Positions 5,112 to 5,264 of a stretch of DNA of 5,264 nucleotides are shown here, piece by piece. How positions within the stretch are numbered: the first letter of the stretch is position 1; each line of letters opens with the position of its first letter. Source of the DNA: Chlamydiota bacterium (lineage in GTDB: Bacteria > Chlamydiota > Chlamydiia > Chlamydiales > JAJFMB01); NCBI GenBank assembly GCA_021772355.1, contig JAJFMB010000200.1:1-5264 (forward strand), read 5' to 3'. Below the pieces are notes generated by a model. It saw only the letters and a list, made by a program, of their open reading frames with translations. It was not told the DNA's origin and ran no database searches. Position numbers and translations under genes: made by a program.

Positions 5112-5264
5112 CTAAGTGGCGCAACAAGCTTTTGCTGGGGGTTCCAACTTCATTGACAAGAGAACGACACCACTGATCCAAGCAACGACCGGCACAAATG
5201 AAAGGCTGGTGAGTGCGAGGGCGGCGATGCTTTTAAGGGCGATTCCTTGAACAATTTGGGTAGC
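5112..5264 (-). CDS. C-terminal end of a probable membrane protein, partial
   Basis: On the minus strand the frame entering from the right edge stays open for 50 codons and ends at TAG (5114-5112). The residues are mostly hydrophobic (SIAALALTSLSFVP, then VVAWISGVVLL) followed by a short tail ending AKACCAT, which fits the last membrane helix or helices of an integral membrane protein. It converges on the nucleotidyltransferase gene with a 33-nt gap. The opposite strand has a shorter competing frame with no hydrophobic logic. The family cannot be told from so short a piece, and its start lies beyond the window. Confidence 0.5.
   Translation of the reverse strand, partial: ATQIVQGIALKSIAALALTSLSFVPVVAWISGVVLLSMKLEPPAKACCAT

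Noticed and set aside
5075..5116. CTTAG...CTAAG pair as a bidirectional terminator between the convergent genes
   Set aside because: The arms are 5 bp and 32 nt apart, the bases inside do not pair, and there is no T run on either strand.

Overview
The window fits a bacterial genome of low to moderate GC with short intergenic gaps. It holds six complete or nearly complete genes plus the tail of a seventh. The content (a hydrolase paired with a membrane/coiled-coil protein, a small protein with a two-helix membrane hairpin, and an orphan nucleotidyltransferase) suggests an environmental chlamydia (Parachlamydia/Waddlia/Simkania-like) or a similar intracellular bacterium. That assignment is inference from protein style; no ribosomal or other marker gene is present.

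Layout. Positions 1-716 (+) hold an alpha/beta-hydrolase truncated by the window edge, with Cys in the nucleophile position. It overlaps by 23 nt a 440-residue protein (694-2016, +) with two hydrophobic segments and a long charged helical C-terminus, which I do not recognise. That gene meets mtnB tail to tail, the two stop codons sharing one TTAA. On the minus strand, mtnA (2684-3778) and mtnB (2013-2687) form a tight two-gene operon joined by an ATGA overlap. They encode methylthioribose-1-phosphate isomerase and methylthioribulose-1-phosphate dehydratase, consecutive steps of methionine salvage. A 173-nt divergent intergenic region (3779-3951) carries a strong sigma70-like promoter for mtnAB and another facing right for a 102-residue hairpin membrane protein (3952-4260, +). 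A nucleotidyltransferase with a TTG start follows (4320-5078, +). The end of a probable membrane protein gene (5112-5264, -) closes the window.

The most striking point is that MtnA and MtnB, normally soluble cytosolic enzymes, both begin with what looks like a Sec signal peptide placed directly before an otherwise complete enzyme domain. The ATGA overlap and a well-spaced Shine-Dalgarno fix the mtnB start, so its leader is probably translated. mtnA also has a possible internal TTG start just after its leader. This would be a two-step methionine-salvage module exported from, or anchored outside, the cytoplasm. No kinase, phosphorylase, enolase-phosphatase or dioxygenase of the pathway lies in the window.

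I saw no tRNA, rRNA, CRISPR array, insertion sequence or convincing intrinsic terminator.
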